Below are positions 1-11,328 of a DNA stretch of 64,000 bases, in pieces. Position 1 is the stretch's first letter; every line of letters starts with the position of its first letter. This stretch comes from Patellaria atrata CBS 101060 (taxonomy: Eukaryota > Ascomycota > Dothideomycetes > Patellariales > Patellariaceae), in assembly GCA_010093705.1 (NCBI GenBank), contig MU006111.1, forward strand, positions 186,001 through 250,000, in the 5' to 3' direction. Under the pieces are notes generated by a model. It did not search any database, had not been told where the DNA came from, and worked only from the letters and a program-made list of their open reading frames with translations. The position numbers and the translations under genes were made by a program.

Positions 1-313
1 GACGATGTCCCCACATGTAAGTTACTGTAAGGTATTATCGTTTTACCCGACGCGTTTCGATCAAATGTTTTGATAAACATCCAAAAACATGAATATCACC
101 TCACCCTAAGATCGAAACAGACACTGATAGCTAGGGTTTAAAGCATCGAAGCATCGAAGCATCGAAGTCTCGTGCCACTCTACGCAATCGGACTCCTCTC
201 GTCCACTTTAGTCTGCCTGCCCCTCCCGTCAATCCTCAAGCTCCTGTCTTGTCTGTGCTCCTACCTACTCAGGACACATCGGTTATCATACTCTCATATA
301 GTTTACAACCACT
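1..313. other. 5' flank of VAC14
   Basis: No gene is seen here. The stretch is a pyrimidine-rich fungal-type upstream region leading to the VAC14 start codon. It contains a short 8-nt tandem repeat near 141-167. Confidence 0.5.
141..167 (+). repeat. Short tandem repeat, 8-nt unit (agcatcga), about 3 copies
   Basis: Three consecutive copies of the same 8-mer lie about 150 nt upstream of the VAC14 start. They are exact in sequence and probably fall in the promoter or leader. No function is inferred. Confidence 0.8.
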
Positions 314-3300
314 ATGGATCCTAATATTCACAAAGCCCTAACCGACAAGATATATGACCGCAGAAAAGCTGGCGCGCTTGAGTGCGTGTCTTGACCTGTG
401 ACCCGCCTTCATTCCTACTCCGCACTAACATATTCAAATAGTTTAGAGAACCTTATTCGAGATTGTCTAGCAGCGAACGACCATGATAGAATAGCAAAGA
501 TAGTTCACCAGCTCTGCCATGACTATGCCTATGCTGTACATCAACCACACGCCCGAAATGGGGGTCTTATTGGTCTTGCTGCGGCATCGATTGCTTTAGG
601 AGGACTGGTATCATATACACTCAATAGCTGAATATTGCATTTTGAAACTAATCATATCTGTAGGAAGTTGCCCGATACCTCAAAGAAATAGTACCTCCTG
701 TCCTCGCCTGCTTCACAGATCAAGATGCTCGAGTCCGATATTACGCATGTGAAAGTATGTATAACATTGCAAAAGTAGCTAAAGGGGAGATATTATTATA
801 CTTCAATGAGGTCTTCGACGCTCTTTGTAAAGTAAGAAACGATGTAGGGGAGGAGTTGATCGTACAATCATCACTGACGAGCTCCCAGCTTGCGGCCGAT
901 TCAGAACTCTCAGTGAAGAACGGCGCGGAGCTACTAGATCGCCTTGTGAAAGACATCGTATCGGAATCAGCAGCGTCATACGTCTCAATACTGGAAGAGA
1001 AAGAAGGGGAGGCTTCCGACGAGGCTATCAAACCAGAAGAGAGTCCTGAGGGCGAGGACGATAATCGTACAAAATCATTCTCGCTCGCACGATTTATACC
1101 ACTGCTACAGGAGCGGATCATGGTCATTAACCCCTATACCAGGACATTCTTGGTCTCTTGGATAAACCTACTTGATTCGATCCCCGAACTGGAGCTTGTT
1201 GCATACCTACCCGCTTTCTTAGGAGGCCTCTTTAGATTCCTAAGCGATCCCAACCAAGATGTGCATACCGCAACCGCCACCTGTCTCGACCGTTTTCTTT
1301 CCGAGATCAAAAAAATAGCTAGGATAAAGCGAGGGATCGCAGAAAGTCGGAAAAGTGCGGAGGGTGTGAAACGATCTAGTTCCGGCACTGGGAGCGGCAG
1401 TCCGAGCTTAGAGAGTGACAATGGTAGTACAGGGGTCGATCCAGGTGATAAAACTGAGGCGGAAGGGGAGGGAGGCACTAGCGATGATAGTGGATCCGAC
1501 ACTGGAAACGATGAGAAGACGGTCAGCGGTGAGGAAGAGTGGGTGCCGGGTCAAGACGTGCAAATTGACCATGCTGCAATCCTTGATATACTTGTCACAT
1601 TTTTATGTGATTCGTCCGGTTAGTTCTGATCTGGATTTGGATTCGATGGTATTAACATTGAATAGTAGAGGAAGTGCAGCTCACCACGCTTCGCTGGATC
1701 GACACTTTCTTTGAGATATGCCCAGAAGATATCCTGCAATTCGCCCCTCGTCTCCTGTCCCAAGTTCTCCCTGCAGTGTCAAGCGATGTGGATCTAGTGC
1801 GAGTGGCCGCAAATCGAGTGAACACCTCGCTCATGGAATATATCATGACCTTGTCCGATGAAGATGGAAAGACTCAGAGTGCTTCTCACTCCCAAGTACA
1901 AAACCTGGCAACTACAAGTGGTGACCGTAGGGAATCGGCCATTTCACTCAGTAGATCTTCGAAACCAGAAAATAAAACTCCAGAGGTCAAACCAAGGACG
2001 GATGTGCGGACTCCCACTCCGGCTGGTGATATCACTTCTGCTCCTTCTCCGCCATCCCAACCATCCCCCGTGGCTGATCTAGACTATGAGGGAACCATTA
2101 ATTCTCTGACCCTGCAATTCTTGAACGAGCATGAAGCTACTCGTGTAGCTGCTCTTCAATGGTTAATAATGCTTCACAAGAAAGCGCCGCGGAAGGTATG
2201 GATGTTACTACATATGCCTAACATTGCTAACTAACATGTTACAGCTGATGTCTATCAACGATGGCACATTTCCCGCCCTCCTTAAGACGCTCTCTGATCC
2301 GTCGGAAACTGTCGTCACCCGGGATCTTCTTCTACTCTCCCAGATATCACAAAATAGCGATGACTCTTACTTTACTTCATTTATGGTGAATCTACTCAAG
2401 CTATTCTGTACTGATAGGAGACTTCTAGAAACGCGTGGAAACCTTATCATCAGACAGTTATGCATGAGTCTGAGCGCAGAACGCATTTATCGTACTCTAG
2501 CTGACTGTTTAGAGAAAGATGAAGATATTGAATTCGCTAGTATAATGGTACAAAACCTCAACAATAATCTCATTACCGCACCTGAACTCGCCGAACTAAG
2601 AAAACGCCTTCGGAACCTGGATAATAAGGATGGACAAATTTTCTTTCAGGCACTTTTCAAATCTTGGTGCCATAACGCAGTGGCCACATTTTCTTTATGT
2701 TTACTTGCACAGGCATACGAACAAGCGTACAATCTACTCCAGATATTCGGGGAGCTTGAGATGACAGTCAACATGCTCATCCAGATCGACAAGCTCGTCC
2801 AGCTCCTAGAATCACCTGTCTTCACTTGTAAGAGTCTACCTTATACGAAGGACCGCACAAATAATAACAAATGTAGATCTCCGCCTCCAACTCATAGAAC
2901 CCGAGCGCTACCCCTACCTTTACAAATGCTTATACGGCCTTCTCATGCTTCTCCCTCAATCCGCCGCCTTCTTCGCCCTCAAAAATCGCCTCAACAGCGT
3001 CAGCGCAATCGGTTATCTTCCCACCAGTCAACGAGCGTAAGTTACCGCTCAACACCTCCCCCTATTCCATCCCGCTCCTTTACCCACCTTCCTATTCACA
3101 AACCTCAGCAACTAACTTGATATATCACAGCGCACCCAACACCCCCGGCGTCCCCAACTTCGAGCGTCCCGCCCGCCTCAAAGCCCGCGAGGACGGCAGC
3201 ATCCGCTGGGTCGAGCTCCTCGACAAATTCAAACAGGTCCAAGAGCGCGCGCGTCGGGACGCACGCTTAAAATCCGGTCTTAGCGTCCAAGACACGATTG

Positions 3301-3539
3301 AGGATGAGAACAGTCTCACCGCTCCGACGGTGCTCGAGAAGGATAAGAAGACACTCACGCTGTTGACGAGGGAGCCGGGTAGACCGTCGAGTGCGGCGAG
3401 TGGGCGCCTCGTCTCGGTGGCCGGGGCTCAAGCACAAGGGGCTGGGCAGGGAAGCGGGCAGGGGCATAGTAAGAGGAGCAGTTTCAGCCGGTTGGGAGGG
3501 CTGGCGGGGGGTGTGAGGGGAAGTAAGGCGAAGAAGTAG
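314..3539 (+). CDS. VAC14: VAC14, HEAT-repeat scaffold of the Fab1/PIKfyve lipid kinase complex
   Basis: VAC14 scaffolds the Fab1 kinase and Fig4 phosphatase that set PI(3,5)P2 levels on the vacuole membrane. I place seven exons: 314-381, 442-607, 664-1618, 1669-2195, 2245-2827, 2877-3036 and 3131-3539, all in phase, giving about 955 aa, the usual fungal length. The N-terminus (start [20 protein letters not shown], then LENLIRD) and the segment [30 protein letters not shown] are Vac14 HEAT repeats. The C-terminal Fig4-binding region is clear ([20 protein letters not shown] followed by [12 protein letters not shown]). Two low-complexity Ser/Glu/Gly-rich stretches (around residues 210-280 and 345-385) and a Gly/Ser-rich basic tail are fungal additions. 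It is convergent with LSM12. The identity is firm; single splice sites are by eye. Confidence 0.93.
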
Positions 3540-4112
3540 AACTTAGAATAGAGGTCGCTTCGTTTCCCTGTGTATAAGATATTTCTCCGTCTGCATCTGG
3601 AGTCGGGGAATGTGGGATGCGTTCATAGCGTTGCGCTCTTGAATGTTAGGTATCTGTATGAGTATGGGTTTGCGCGGATAGTACATTCAATGCATTTTCA
3701 TTTGAAAGAGTTCAATTTTCCCCGTTTTGCGTTGATAGTGTCGGTTTGGAGGTTTACGCATCAGTAGGGACGGAGTAAAAGCTTATGTATTGATCGAAAA
3801 TCTCTTCACCGTCAGACGCGGTTGACCGATTAACTTTATTGTCTCTCGGGAATCCGCTGGTTTAGCTACCCATCTCCACTTCCTTTGCCTGCGTGTTTCA
3901 AAACATGGTTCCCGTCCACCCATCCCGCTCAGGCGGCTAGTCATATCTCCTCCACATGCTACTGATTCGGTCTATCCAGCAACCCAGGTCCTACGCTAAA
4001 GTTAAAGACTGAGGATAAGTTTATCCATCCTTGCGCCCCCTCGTCATCGATATACCCCCCATACACGGCCACATCTCCGATGGCGTGGCCTTCTAGCTCA
4101 GGCAAATCCAGT
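3540..4112. other. Intergenic, between convergent VAC14 and LSM12
   Basis: This is the 3' region of both genes. Short open frames exist but none has a credible start or recognisable family. Nothing else is seen. Confidence 0.5.
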
Positions 4113-5045
4113 TCAACCCCCTTTACGCGGCGCAATGGGCGTTGCGACCCTGCTGTTCTGCTGTTGAGGAACCTTGCCGCCGTGCTGTGCGTTCATCGCT
4201 GGCCCCTTACGGCGGGAGTAGTAGTCTTCCAGCATCTTCTTGACCTGGACGAGGGAGTTCTGCTTGTCCTTGGGGGCGGCGCAGGCGTCGAGGGTGTAGG
4301 GCTGGGAGATGATGACGGCGTCGTTGACGATGATTTGGGTGTCGTGCCAGCGGGTTGGGAGACTGTTCGTATGCGGTGTTAGCTGTTTGAGAACGAAAAG
4401 GATCCGAGGAAGAGAAAAGTTAGGGAAAGGGGAAGAGACGGAGGGGAGGGATTACACACCGCTTCAACAGGAACTCGAACAGCTCCTGCGCTTCTTTACT
4501 CACGCCCCTCGCGCGCATTGCCTCTTTCTCTTTGAGCTTCTTTACCGCCGCGGCCTCTCGCGCGCGCACGAAGTCAAGGTCAACCTTCGTGATGGCGGGG
4601 ATCGCGTGCTCAAAGCCGGAGCCGCCGTCGGACTCCTGAGAGAGGGAGATGAGCTCGAAGGAGCGGATGTGCGTGACCGGAATGATGTGGTAGTCCCCTG
4701 GTTGTGCTGAAAGGGTCGAGGACGGGTTGGGAGGAGCGGGAGTGGTGTTGATGGCGATGAGGTTGGTGGTGGGACAGGCGGCGAAGAGGGTGCCTTCTAG
4801 GGTGGTGTTGGCGAGGGAGAAGGTGACTTTGATACTATTGATATTATATCAGCACCTAGCGTATAGATATGGGAGATATATGAACGTTCGCCGTCCCGCA
4901 AACCCTCGTTCGAAATAACTTTGGTTGAAGCTTACCGCGCACCCACAGCCCTGCTCAAATCCGCACCCAGCGCGTCCATACTCTGACCTCCAACCTTCGG
5001 CGTCGCGACCTTACCAGCCATAGGATTCCTCTTACCATCTGCCAT
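4113..5045 (-). CDS. LSM12: LSM12-like protein (LSm plus anticodon-binding-like AD domain)
   Basis: LSM12 proteins bind RNA and ribosome- or ataxin-2/Pbp1-associated complexes. Three exons read 5045-4936, 4834-4460 and 4362-4113, giving about 244 aa. The N-terminal half has an LSm-like core (KVTFSLANTTLEGTLFAA.. then GDYHIIPVTHIRSFELISL). The C-terminal AD domain is distinctive: an Arg/Lys-rich helix (FVRAREAAAVKKLKEKEA) followed after the second intron by LPTRWHDTQIIVNDAVII and APKDKQ. The tail is basic and Gln-rich. The start ATG follows an A-rich leader. The start lies about 640 nt from the stop of GND1, which is on the same strand. Length and architecture fit the family; the cellular role in this fungus is by homology only. 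Confidence 0.85.
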
Positions 5046-5689
5046 TCTCACCAAGGAACAGAGGAAAGAAAAAAAAAAAAAGAAAACTTCCCCTTCGGGT
5101 GCTGATTTCACGCGGTTACGGGGACAGCATGCGAGGGTTAGTAAAAATTAATTATGCGGGCCAAAGAAAAGAGCGACAAGAAAAGGAATTTGAAGAAGGG
5201 GAAAGTGTTGAGATTGAGTTGAGACGCCCAACTTTCTCCACGTCCTGGGCGAAGGACGGAAAGTCACGATAGTTGAATGCAAAGTCCTTGGGTTTAATTC
5301 TAGGAAAGGTGACAGGCGAGGAGATGCGTACCAAGACCGGGCCGTACTTGCATCTGTCCGTCCCGCAACCACCTCAACAACTCATGCATCCAAAAGAAAC
5401 CTTGGAATATCCCTACTAGGACACACTGTCATAAGTTCACAACCACGAGCTCCTTTCTGTCTTCGCCTTAAACCAGCTTCACCATTTATCTATACGATCT
5501 AGCAGTTAAAAAGACCTGCTTCTCGTTCGTCTTATTTTGGATGTACTTTCGTTCATGCCCGTTTCCTGAGACTAAATCCCAACTTACAAGCCGACGAATT
5601 ACGAATATCATCAATCTAATCTACGCTCCTTTGCCGGTGCTACCATCCTATCGTCATCTACTTGATACCGAAAACAGATACCGTTCCCT
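5046..5689. other. Intergenic, LSM12 promoter and GND1 3' region
   Basis: It holds a poly-A run on the plus strand near 5070-5084 just upstream of the LSM12 start, which reads as poly-T in the LSM12 leader. No gene is seen. Confidence 0.5.
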
Positions 5690-7433
5690 TTATGCGTTAT
5701 AGGTCGATGCTGAGACGTTTCCACCCCTGCCAGTCCAGTTGACGTGAATGTTCTTACCCTCTGGATATTGCTCGCTGGCCGCCTCTGGCTTGATCTTGAA
5801 TGTGTGAGCACCGAAGTAGTCACGTTGAGCTTGTAGCAGATTTGCGGGGAGGTCCTTGGCGCGATAACCATCGTAGAAACTCAACGCAGTGCTGAACGCT
5901 GGTGTGGGAATACCCCATAGAGCACCTTTAGAAACGATGTTTCTCCAGCCAGGCTGAGCCTTATGGATGGCCTTGGTGAAGAAGTTATCGAACAACAGGT
6001 TCTCTAGATCTGGGTTGCTGCGGTAAGCGTTGGTGATATCCTTCAGGAAGACTGAGCGGATAATGCATCCACCGCGCCACATGAGTGCAATTTCAGGCTT
6101 GTTAAGCTTCCAGGAGTAGTCTTTCGCGGCCTTTATTTACAGATTAGCAGTCAGTCACCAGTTTAGAATCAACGATAACTTACGTTCTGGATTAACATGA
6201 AACCTTGAGCGTAGGAAATAATCTTAGATGCGTAGAGAGCCTGCTCTAAGTCGTCGATGACTTGTTGCTTATCACCTTCAAACTTGGGAGTAGGTCCCTC
6301 AAGTAACTTAGAAGCGCGTCCACGCTCAGCTTTAAGGGAACTCAAGCAACGAGCAAACACAGCTTCACCAATCAGGGTCACAGGCATGCCTAGGTCGAGA
6401 GCATTGATTGCAGTCCATTTGCCAGTGCCTTTCTGGCCGGCAGAGTCGAGGATGTGGTCGAGGAGATCCGGATCAGTTTTATCCTCGTACAAGAGGATGT
6501 CTCGGGTGATCTCGATCAAAAAAGAATCAAGCACGCCCTTGTTCCATTGGGAGAATACCTGACCCATTTCCTTGTTAGACATACCGAGTCCACGTTTCAT
6601 GATATCGTATGCCTATTCGTCACTGTAAGTAAATCTTCGTGGCCTCTTCACAGTTGATCATACCTCAGTAATGAGCTGCATATCACCGTACTCAATACCG
6701 TTGTGCACCATTTTGACGTAGTGGCCTGCACCTTCGTCACCTACCCACTGACAGCAAGGCTCACCGTCACTCTTGGCTGAAATGCTTTGGAGAACGTCTT
6801 TGATGTATGGCCAGGCCTCCTCGTTACCACCGGGCATAATGCTAGGACCATATCTGGCACCTTCCTCACCACCAGAGACGCCGGAACCGACATAGCGGAT
6901 GCCCTTTTCTTGGAGGTACTTCGTTCTGCGGTTGGTATCCGGGTAGTGAGAGTTACCGCCGTCAATGATGATATCACCTGCTTCGATACCACCCTTGGTG
7001 AGTAGAAGCTCGATGAAGTCGTCGACCGGCTTGCCGGCCATGACCAGCATCATCATGCGGCGGGGTTTCTTCAGCTTCTGCACAAATTCCTGGATCGAGT
7101 GGGCGCCCACGATAGACTTGCCCTTAGCCTCATTTGCCAAAAACAGGTCGACCTTTTCAATCGTACGGTTGAAAGCTACGACGGTGAAACCATGATCCGC
7201 AGCGTTAAGGATCAGATTTTGACCCATACTATGTTTGCCATTATTTCTCAGATCGAGCGGAGTTCGTACGGAGAGAGCTTACACGGCCTGGAAACTGTCA
7301 GAATAGCGCAGATGAGGGTGACTTCAACATTCGAGGAACTCACCAGGCCGATGAGACCAAAATCACCACTAGGAACAATTTGCGCAGGCCCGCCCACGTT
7401 GATGCGGGCAAGGCGCGCATTCGCGTTAGCCAT
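5690..7433 (-). CDS. GND1: 6-phosphogluconate dehydrogenase, decarboxylating
   Basis: This enzyme oxidises 6-phosphogluconate to ribulose-5-phosphate and makes NADPH in the oxidative pentose phosphate pathway. Exons are 7433-7344, 7287-7283 (5 nt), 7228-6664, 6612-6184 and 6130-5690, about 509 aa. The N-terminal Rossmann motif GLIGLAVMGQNL is built across three exons. Further hallmarks are the IIDGGNSHYPDT segment, GSGVSGGEEGARYGPSIMPGG, the catalytic region HYVKMVHNGIEYGDMQLI, and the conserved C-terminus IHVNWTGRGGNVSASTYNA. The chosen start (aataATGg) has a better context than an in-frame ATG at 7454. A roughly 25-residue N-terminal extension before GLIGL is longer than in many homologues. 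The leader appears to contain an intron and a short upstream ORF. Confidence 0.95.
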
Positions 7434-7615
7434 TATTTCAGTTTTCGATTTCATAAACGCTGAAAAAGAGAAGGAAGGGAGTAGATGCAGGAGTGTTGGT
7501 GAGTCAGAAACGGAAAAAGGAAAATCGAGGCCGACGGTTATCTGAGCATAAATGGTGGGGTTATGGGGATGGAGTGAGGGCGAGCGCGAACTTACACTGC
7601 TGTTTCAGAGCTCAT
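7434..7615 (-). promoter_or_regulatory. GND1 5' leader with intron and candidate upstream ORF
   Basis: An ATG at 7615-7613 opens a frame reading MSSETA. A good donor (GTAAGT) follows at 7595 and a polypyrimidine-AG acceptor ends at 7460. Joined across this 136-nt leader intron, the frame encodes only 13 residues and stops 5 nt before the GND1 ATG at 7433, overlapping the alternative in-frame ATG at 7454. No splice choice I could find puts MSSETA in frame with the enzyme, so I read it as an upstream ORF rather than the protein start. This is inference from sequence. Confidence 0.45.
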
Positions 7616-7820
7616 CTTGGAGAATTGGTCGGGACTGGTAGGAAGAGAAAAGAAGTTTAGGTTGATGGAATGAATTGAATATTTCTGCGGACAGATGAGC
7701 GTTGAGAGACGGAGAGTTGTCTTTAAAAAGGCCGAAGAATGATGAGGTGGGACGCAGGTGTTGGAATCGGAGGGGTAATTGGGGGGTCAAGGCTTCAAAA
7801 AGTCCACTACCTGGTATGGT

Positions 7821-7835
7821 AAGGTTAATAACCTT
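7821..7835. repeat. Palindrome AAGGTTA-a-TAACCTT
   Basis: Two perfect 7-nt arms around a single central base, between divergent genes. It could be a dimeric factor site; nothing shows that it is bound. Confidence 0.6.
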
Positions 7836-7882
7836 ATTAATGGCGGGGCTGCGGGCTAACCTAAGGTAGGGTAAGGTAAGTA

Positions 7883-7914
7883 ATCTTCATGTTATACGAT
7901 CTTCACGTTATACG
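7883..7914 (+). repeat. Two tandem copies of a 16-nt sequence
   Basis: Copies of atcttcaYgttatacg lie head to tail with one mismatch, upstream of GND1. No function can be assigned. Confidence 0.7.
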
Positions 7915-8726
7915 GGGTATCAGTACCATACACCTCAGGCGTGACCTGAGTGATAGAAAGTACTTTTATCTCTTCCGGTGTGGAGGTAGATACCTTACCG
8001 AGCAAAGTAAGTCATGCCAGTGACTTTGCAACCCAGCGGAAAAAGGTTCCAGCTTATTTATACTACCGTATCATTCATTCTTCAGTTCTCCGGAGTCACT
8101 CGATTCTCTCCACTACTTGTCGATGATGGCTTATCACGGGATCTGCAAGAAATCCACCACGACCCTTGGCCGTTGTGAAGGAACGATTTGTGGCTTCGAG
8201 GGCTTATGTTCACTACTGTATCGGCGTCTCTGCATCATTCCATTGCTGTACATCTCCCTGCGCGAAACGCTCCGAGTCCATACGCTTGACTGCTTTGGGC
8301 GGCAACTGTACCCGTCACACCCGTTCCGAAAATTTAACCAAAGCGGTAAGGTAGCCGTGAGTAAGCTAGCCTAAAAGCCGCTTGGTTCTTTAGAGACCTT
8401 CGGGATGGAACAACTATTTGCCATTAGGGCTAATAAACCTCAGGTCCACTCTTTCTTCAACGGCTGCCCAACCGTGCTATACGCCCTGAACCTCAATCCA
8501 ATCACTTTCCCAATAAACTCGATCAGTCATCCTTCTGCAGATTGCTCAAGTATCTTCTAATCAAATACTCTTTATTAATCCCTCGCTGTTACTAACCTTT
8601 GACGGCGCCCCCATTCCCCAAACCCGCATCGCCTGGGGCATTCGTGGGACTACGCCACTAGCTTGTCACGGATAGGGTATTGTAAGTTCTGTCATACTCA
8701 AATATATCCGACTGTGCATATTCATC

Positions 8727-9896
8727 ATGGCATATCCACCTCCTCCAGGTTTCCAAAACTCCCAAGGCAACAAAACAACGCCATCAACTCTACATCCCTC
8801 CCTCCCCGCTCGACCTCCACCCACTGTGAATTCCCTTCCAGCCTCCAAACCGGGCATCAACTTGAGTAAGAATCAGACATCTACCGGCTATGCTGCCTTC
8901 ACATCTTTTACTCCGCGTTCCGTGGCCGCGCAAAATGCTAGCTGGAACCCTAATCCTCCCACGGTCGCGGTTGGTCCGACTCCCCCGACTGGAAATATGA
9001 ACCTTGGAGCTCAATACACAGGAGGTGGGTATCAAGCACATCTCTACCAGCAACAACCGTACTACCAGACACCTAGCCAAGAAGCGTATGCTCAACCTAC
9101 CCCCCCTCAAATTCGCAATCCCTTTGCGCCACCGGGACAAAATGGTGCGGGCCGCGGACAAGGCTACGATGGCTTCGGACTAGACGAGGAAGCTTCACAA
9201 ATAGCGCAATGGCAAAGTGCCTATATGCCTAGTGCAGATGGTGGGAAGAGTGCAGGTAAAGGCCGTGGTGAAGGGGCAGCGTCAGCTGGTGGCGCCAATG
9301 CGATCCCCCTTGGAAATCAGCGAAGCATTGCACCACCAACTCATGCGGAAGTGAACTCGTTGGCGAACTCCGAATCAGCTTCGGCTCTAACTACTTCTGG
9401 ACCTGACGGCAAGCGAAAGACTGTGGTCCGAAGCGGTGGTGGTGCCACATGGCAAGACGATACCCTTCTCGAGTGGGATCCCAACCATTTCCGCATCTTT
9501 GTCGGTAACCTTGCCGGTGAGGTTACCGACGATTCTCTGTATAAGGCATTTTCGAAATATCCCTCCATCCAGAAGGCTAGGGTTGTCCGAGATAAAAAGA
9601 CTACCAAAAGCAAAGCTTATGGCTTTGTCAGTTTTAGCGATGGTGACGATTACTTCCTAGCCGTGAAGGAAATGAACGGAAAGTATATCGGGAGTCATCC
9701 TGTGACTATTAAGCGGGCCGAAACGAAAATCAAAGCCGTTACCGTTAAGGACCAAAAACACAATAACAATAAAAGACATCATGGAAACGGATCGAGTGTT
9801 CAGAATAAGCATTCCAATGCGGCTGGATCAGTAACAGGCGCCGGTATTAGCAAGAAGCAACCGAAGGAGAGGAATGGTCTGAAGATTTTGGGTTGA
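8727..9896 (+). CDS. RRM-domain RNA-binding protein, RBM42-like
   Basis: Intronless, 389 aa. The C-terminal third holds a single RNA recognition motif: RNP2 is FRIFVGNL and RNP1 is KAYGFVSF, within the family signature WDPNHFRIFVGNLAGEVTDD, FSKYPSIQKARVVRDKKT and GKYIGSHPVTIKRAE. This arrangement matches RBM42, a splicing- and hnRNP K-associated factor in animals with orthologues in fungi. The N-terminal 220 residues are Pro/Gln/Tyr/Gly-rich low complexity and probably disordered. The tail after the RRM is basic (His/Asn/Lys). The first ATG, in a good context, is used. The domain call is firm; the RBM42 orthology is strong by motif pattern; the function in fungi is poorly known. Confidence 0.9.
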   Translation: MAYPPPPGFQNSQGNKTTPSTLHPSLPARPPPTVNSLPASKPGINLSKNQTSTGYAAFTSFTPRSVAAQNASWNPNPPTVAVGPTPPTGNMNLGAQYTGGGYQAHLYQQQPYYQTPSQEAYAQPTPPQIRNPFAPPGQNGAGRGQGYDGFGLDEEASQIAQWQSAYMPSADGGKSAGKGRGEGAASAGGANAIPLGNQRSIAPPTHAEVNSLANSESASALTTSGPDGKRKTVVRSGGGATWQDDTLLEWDPNHFRIFVGNLAGEVTDDSLYKAFSKYPSIQKARVVRDKKTTKSKAYGFVSFSDGDDYFLAVKEMNGKYIGSHPVTIKRAETKIKAVTVKDQKHNNNKRHHGNGSSVQNKHSNAAGSVTGAGISKKQPKERNGLKILG

Positions 9897-10348
9897 GAGA
9901 TCAAGTTCGAATCAGGGAAGTCTTCCGCATTTGCTTTCGTACGGAACTTATGTCCGTCCTGAAGCGATGGTTAGATTCTCGGCTGAGTTTTTGTATTATA
10001 TTGACGTGTAGTGGACGAGAGAAGCGGACACATGCTTCGCATTAGTGTTATAGCTGGTTTACATTTTCTAATAGCAAACCGCTGCCGATGAACGGACAAG
10101 CGGGAAGATAATGTGAATTGAAAACAGTGGAGGCTTTGATTAAGGCTGGTGAGGTACTGTTGGAGGGTACGCACATGACATCGTGATGAATTGCGCCGGT
10201 TGATTCTCGGGCTGCGGAGCGATGGACGACCGCCTACACGTCAACGAGACGATAGCAGTACAACTTCCCACCATCTCGTCTTTGGTACCTCTTTCGTATT
10301 CCCTTTAGCAGAGGTTTTCACCCAAGTATTGATGAGAGAATCGTACAG
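9897..10348. other. Intergenic, RBM42-like 3' region and VMA12 promoter
   Basis: Nothing beyond flanking transcript ends is seen. Confidence 0.5.
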
Positions 10349-11281
10349 ATGGTTCATCTTATCATGACCACTACCATCGCGGCAGCTGTCCAGGAATGTC
10401 GCTCCCTGTTCCCTGACCACGAGCTCTGGAGCTCCTCCGAGCCCTCTATCTCAGATCTCGCGCCTGGCAATCCCATATCACACACTCAACTCATCGAACT
10501 CTCCAACCTACTAAAGAAGCTCGACTGCGCCTCCTCCGAATCTAGCCCTCCTGAAACTTCTCTCCCGCGCACCCTAAACGACCTGCTCAGGGGTAGCGCA
10601 CTGTACACCCCCCCACCTGCCCCAAAGCCACAAAAGGTATCCCACCCCTTTTCACGAATCACCACAGAGCCGTGAGCTGATGCTAACCCTCTTTGCAACC
10701 AGACCCCCGAATACGAAGCCTTAATGTCCCGCTTGCGCGCGACGGCCGAGTCCCAGACTTACAGCACCCTCCTCTCCCCTTCCTCCTCCATCTCCCAGCC
10801 CTCCTTCTCCACAATTTCCCCCACCCAAGATGGAGAGGACGGTATCACGTACGCGGATCTCCATCGCCAGGCTACCCTCGTTCTCAATATGGTCGTCTCG
10901 GTCCTCGCGTGCGGCGTTGCAATCTTCATCGCGGCCCGCTGGTGGGATGCGCCTGCTAGAGTGGCGCTTGCGATGGGCGGGGCGCTTTTGGTAGCCGTCG
11001 CGGAGACTGTCGTGTATTGGGGTTATTTGAGGAGGGTGGAGGAGGCGAAGGAGAGGGAGGTGAAGAAGGCGAAGGGAGAAGTGAGGAAGGTGGTGGGACG
11101 GTGGGAAGTGGGGGGGAAGATGGATGGGGAGAAGGCCAAAGCCAAACGAGCACAGAAAGGGGTGGAAGGTATTGAGAGTTTAGAGATGCTTACGGGAGTG
11201 AGTGAAGATAGCATGAGTGTAGGTGAGAGCAAATCGGAGAAGGGAAACACGGTCAAGTTGAGGAAGGGGAAGAAAAAGTAA
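10349..11281 (+). CDS. VMA12: VMA12/TMEM199-type V-ATPase assembly factor of the ER
   Basis: Members of this family act in the ER to assemble the membrane (V0) sector of the vacuolar ATPase. Two exons, 10349-10636 and 10703-11281, give 288 aa. The cytosolic N-terminus is followed by the family core after the intron (TPEYEALMSRLRATAESQTY, then GEDGITYADLHRQ). Two adjacent membrane segments come next, roughly ATLVLNMVVSVLACGVAIFI and VALAMGGALLVAVAETVVYW. The C-terminus is a long basic, helical cytosolic tail ending in lysines. An in-frame ATG at 10364 is an alternative start. The stop codon lies only 47 nt from the MTF2 stop on the other strand. Confidence 0.88.
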
Positions 11282-11328
11282 AGGTTCCTATCTACTGGAG
11301 ATCTGGGGATTTATCTATCCTCGGGGGA

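Larger units (their letters stand above)
7616..8726. other. Divergent promoter region, GND1 / RBM42-like
   Basis: No supportable gene. It contains a 15-nt interrupted palindrome (7821-7835), a 16-nt direct repeat (7883-7914) and several AGGTAAGGTA-like copies. A Cys-containing open frame near 8117-8374 has ATG codons but no recognisable domain and unconvincing composition. Confidence 0.4.

Noticed and set aside
8117-8374. Cys-containing small ORF, possible secreted peptide
   Set aside because: No signal peptide, no regular cysteine pattern and an overlapping open frame of similar quality; looks like leader or promoter DNA.
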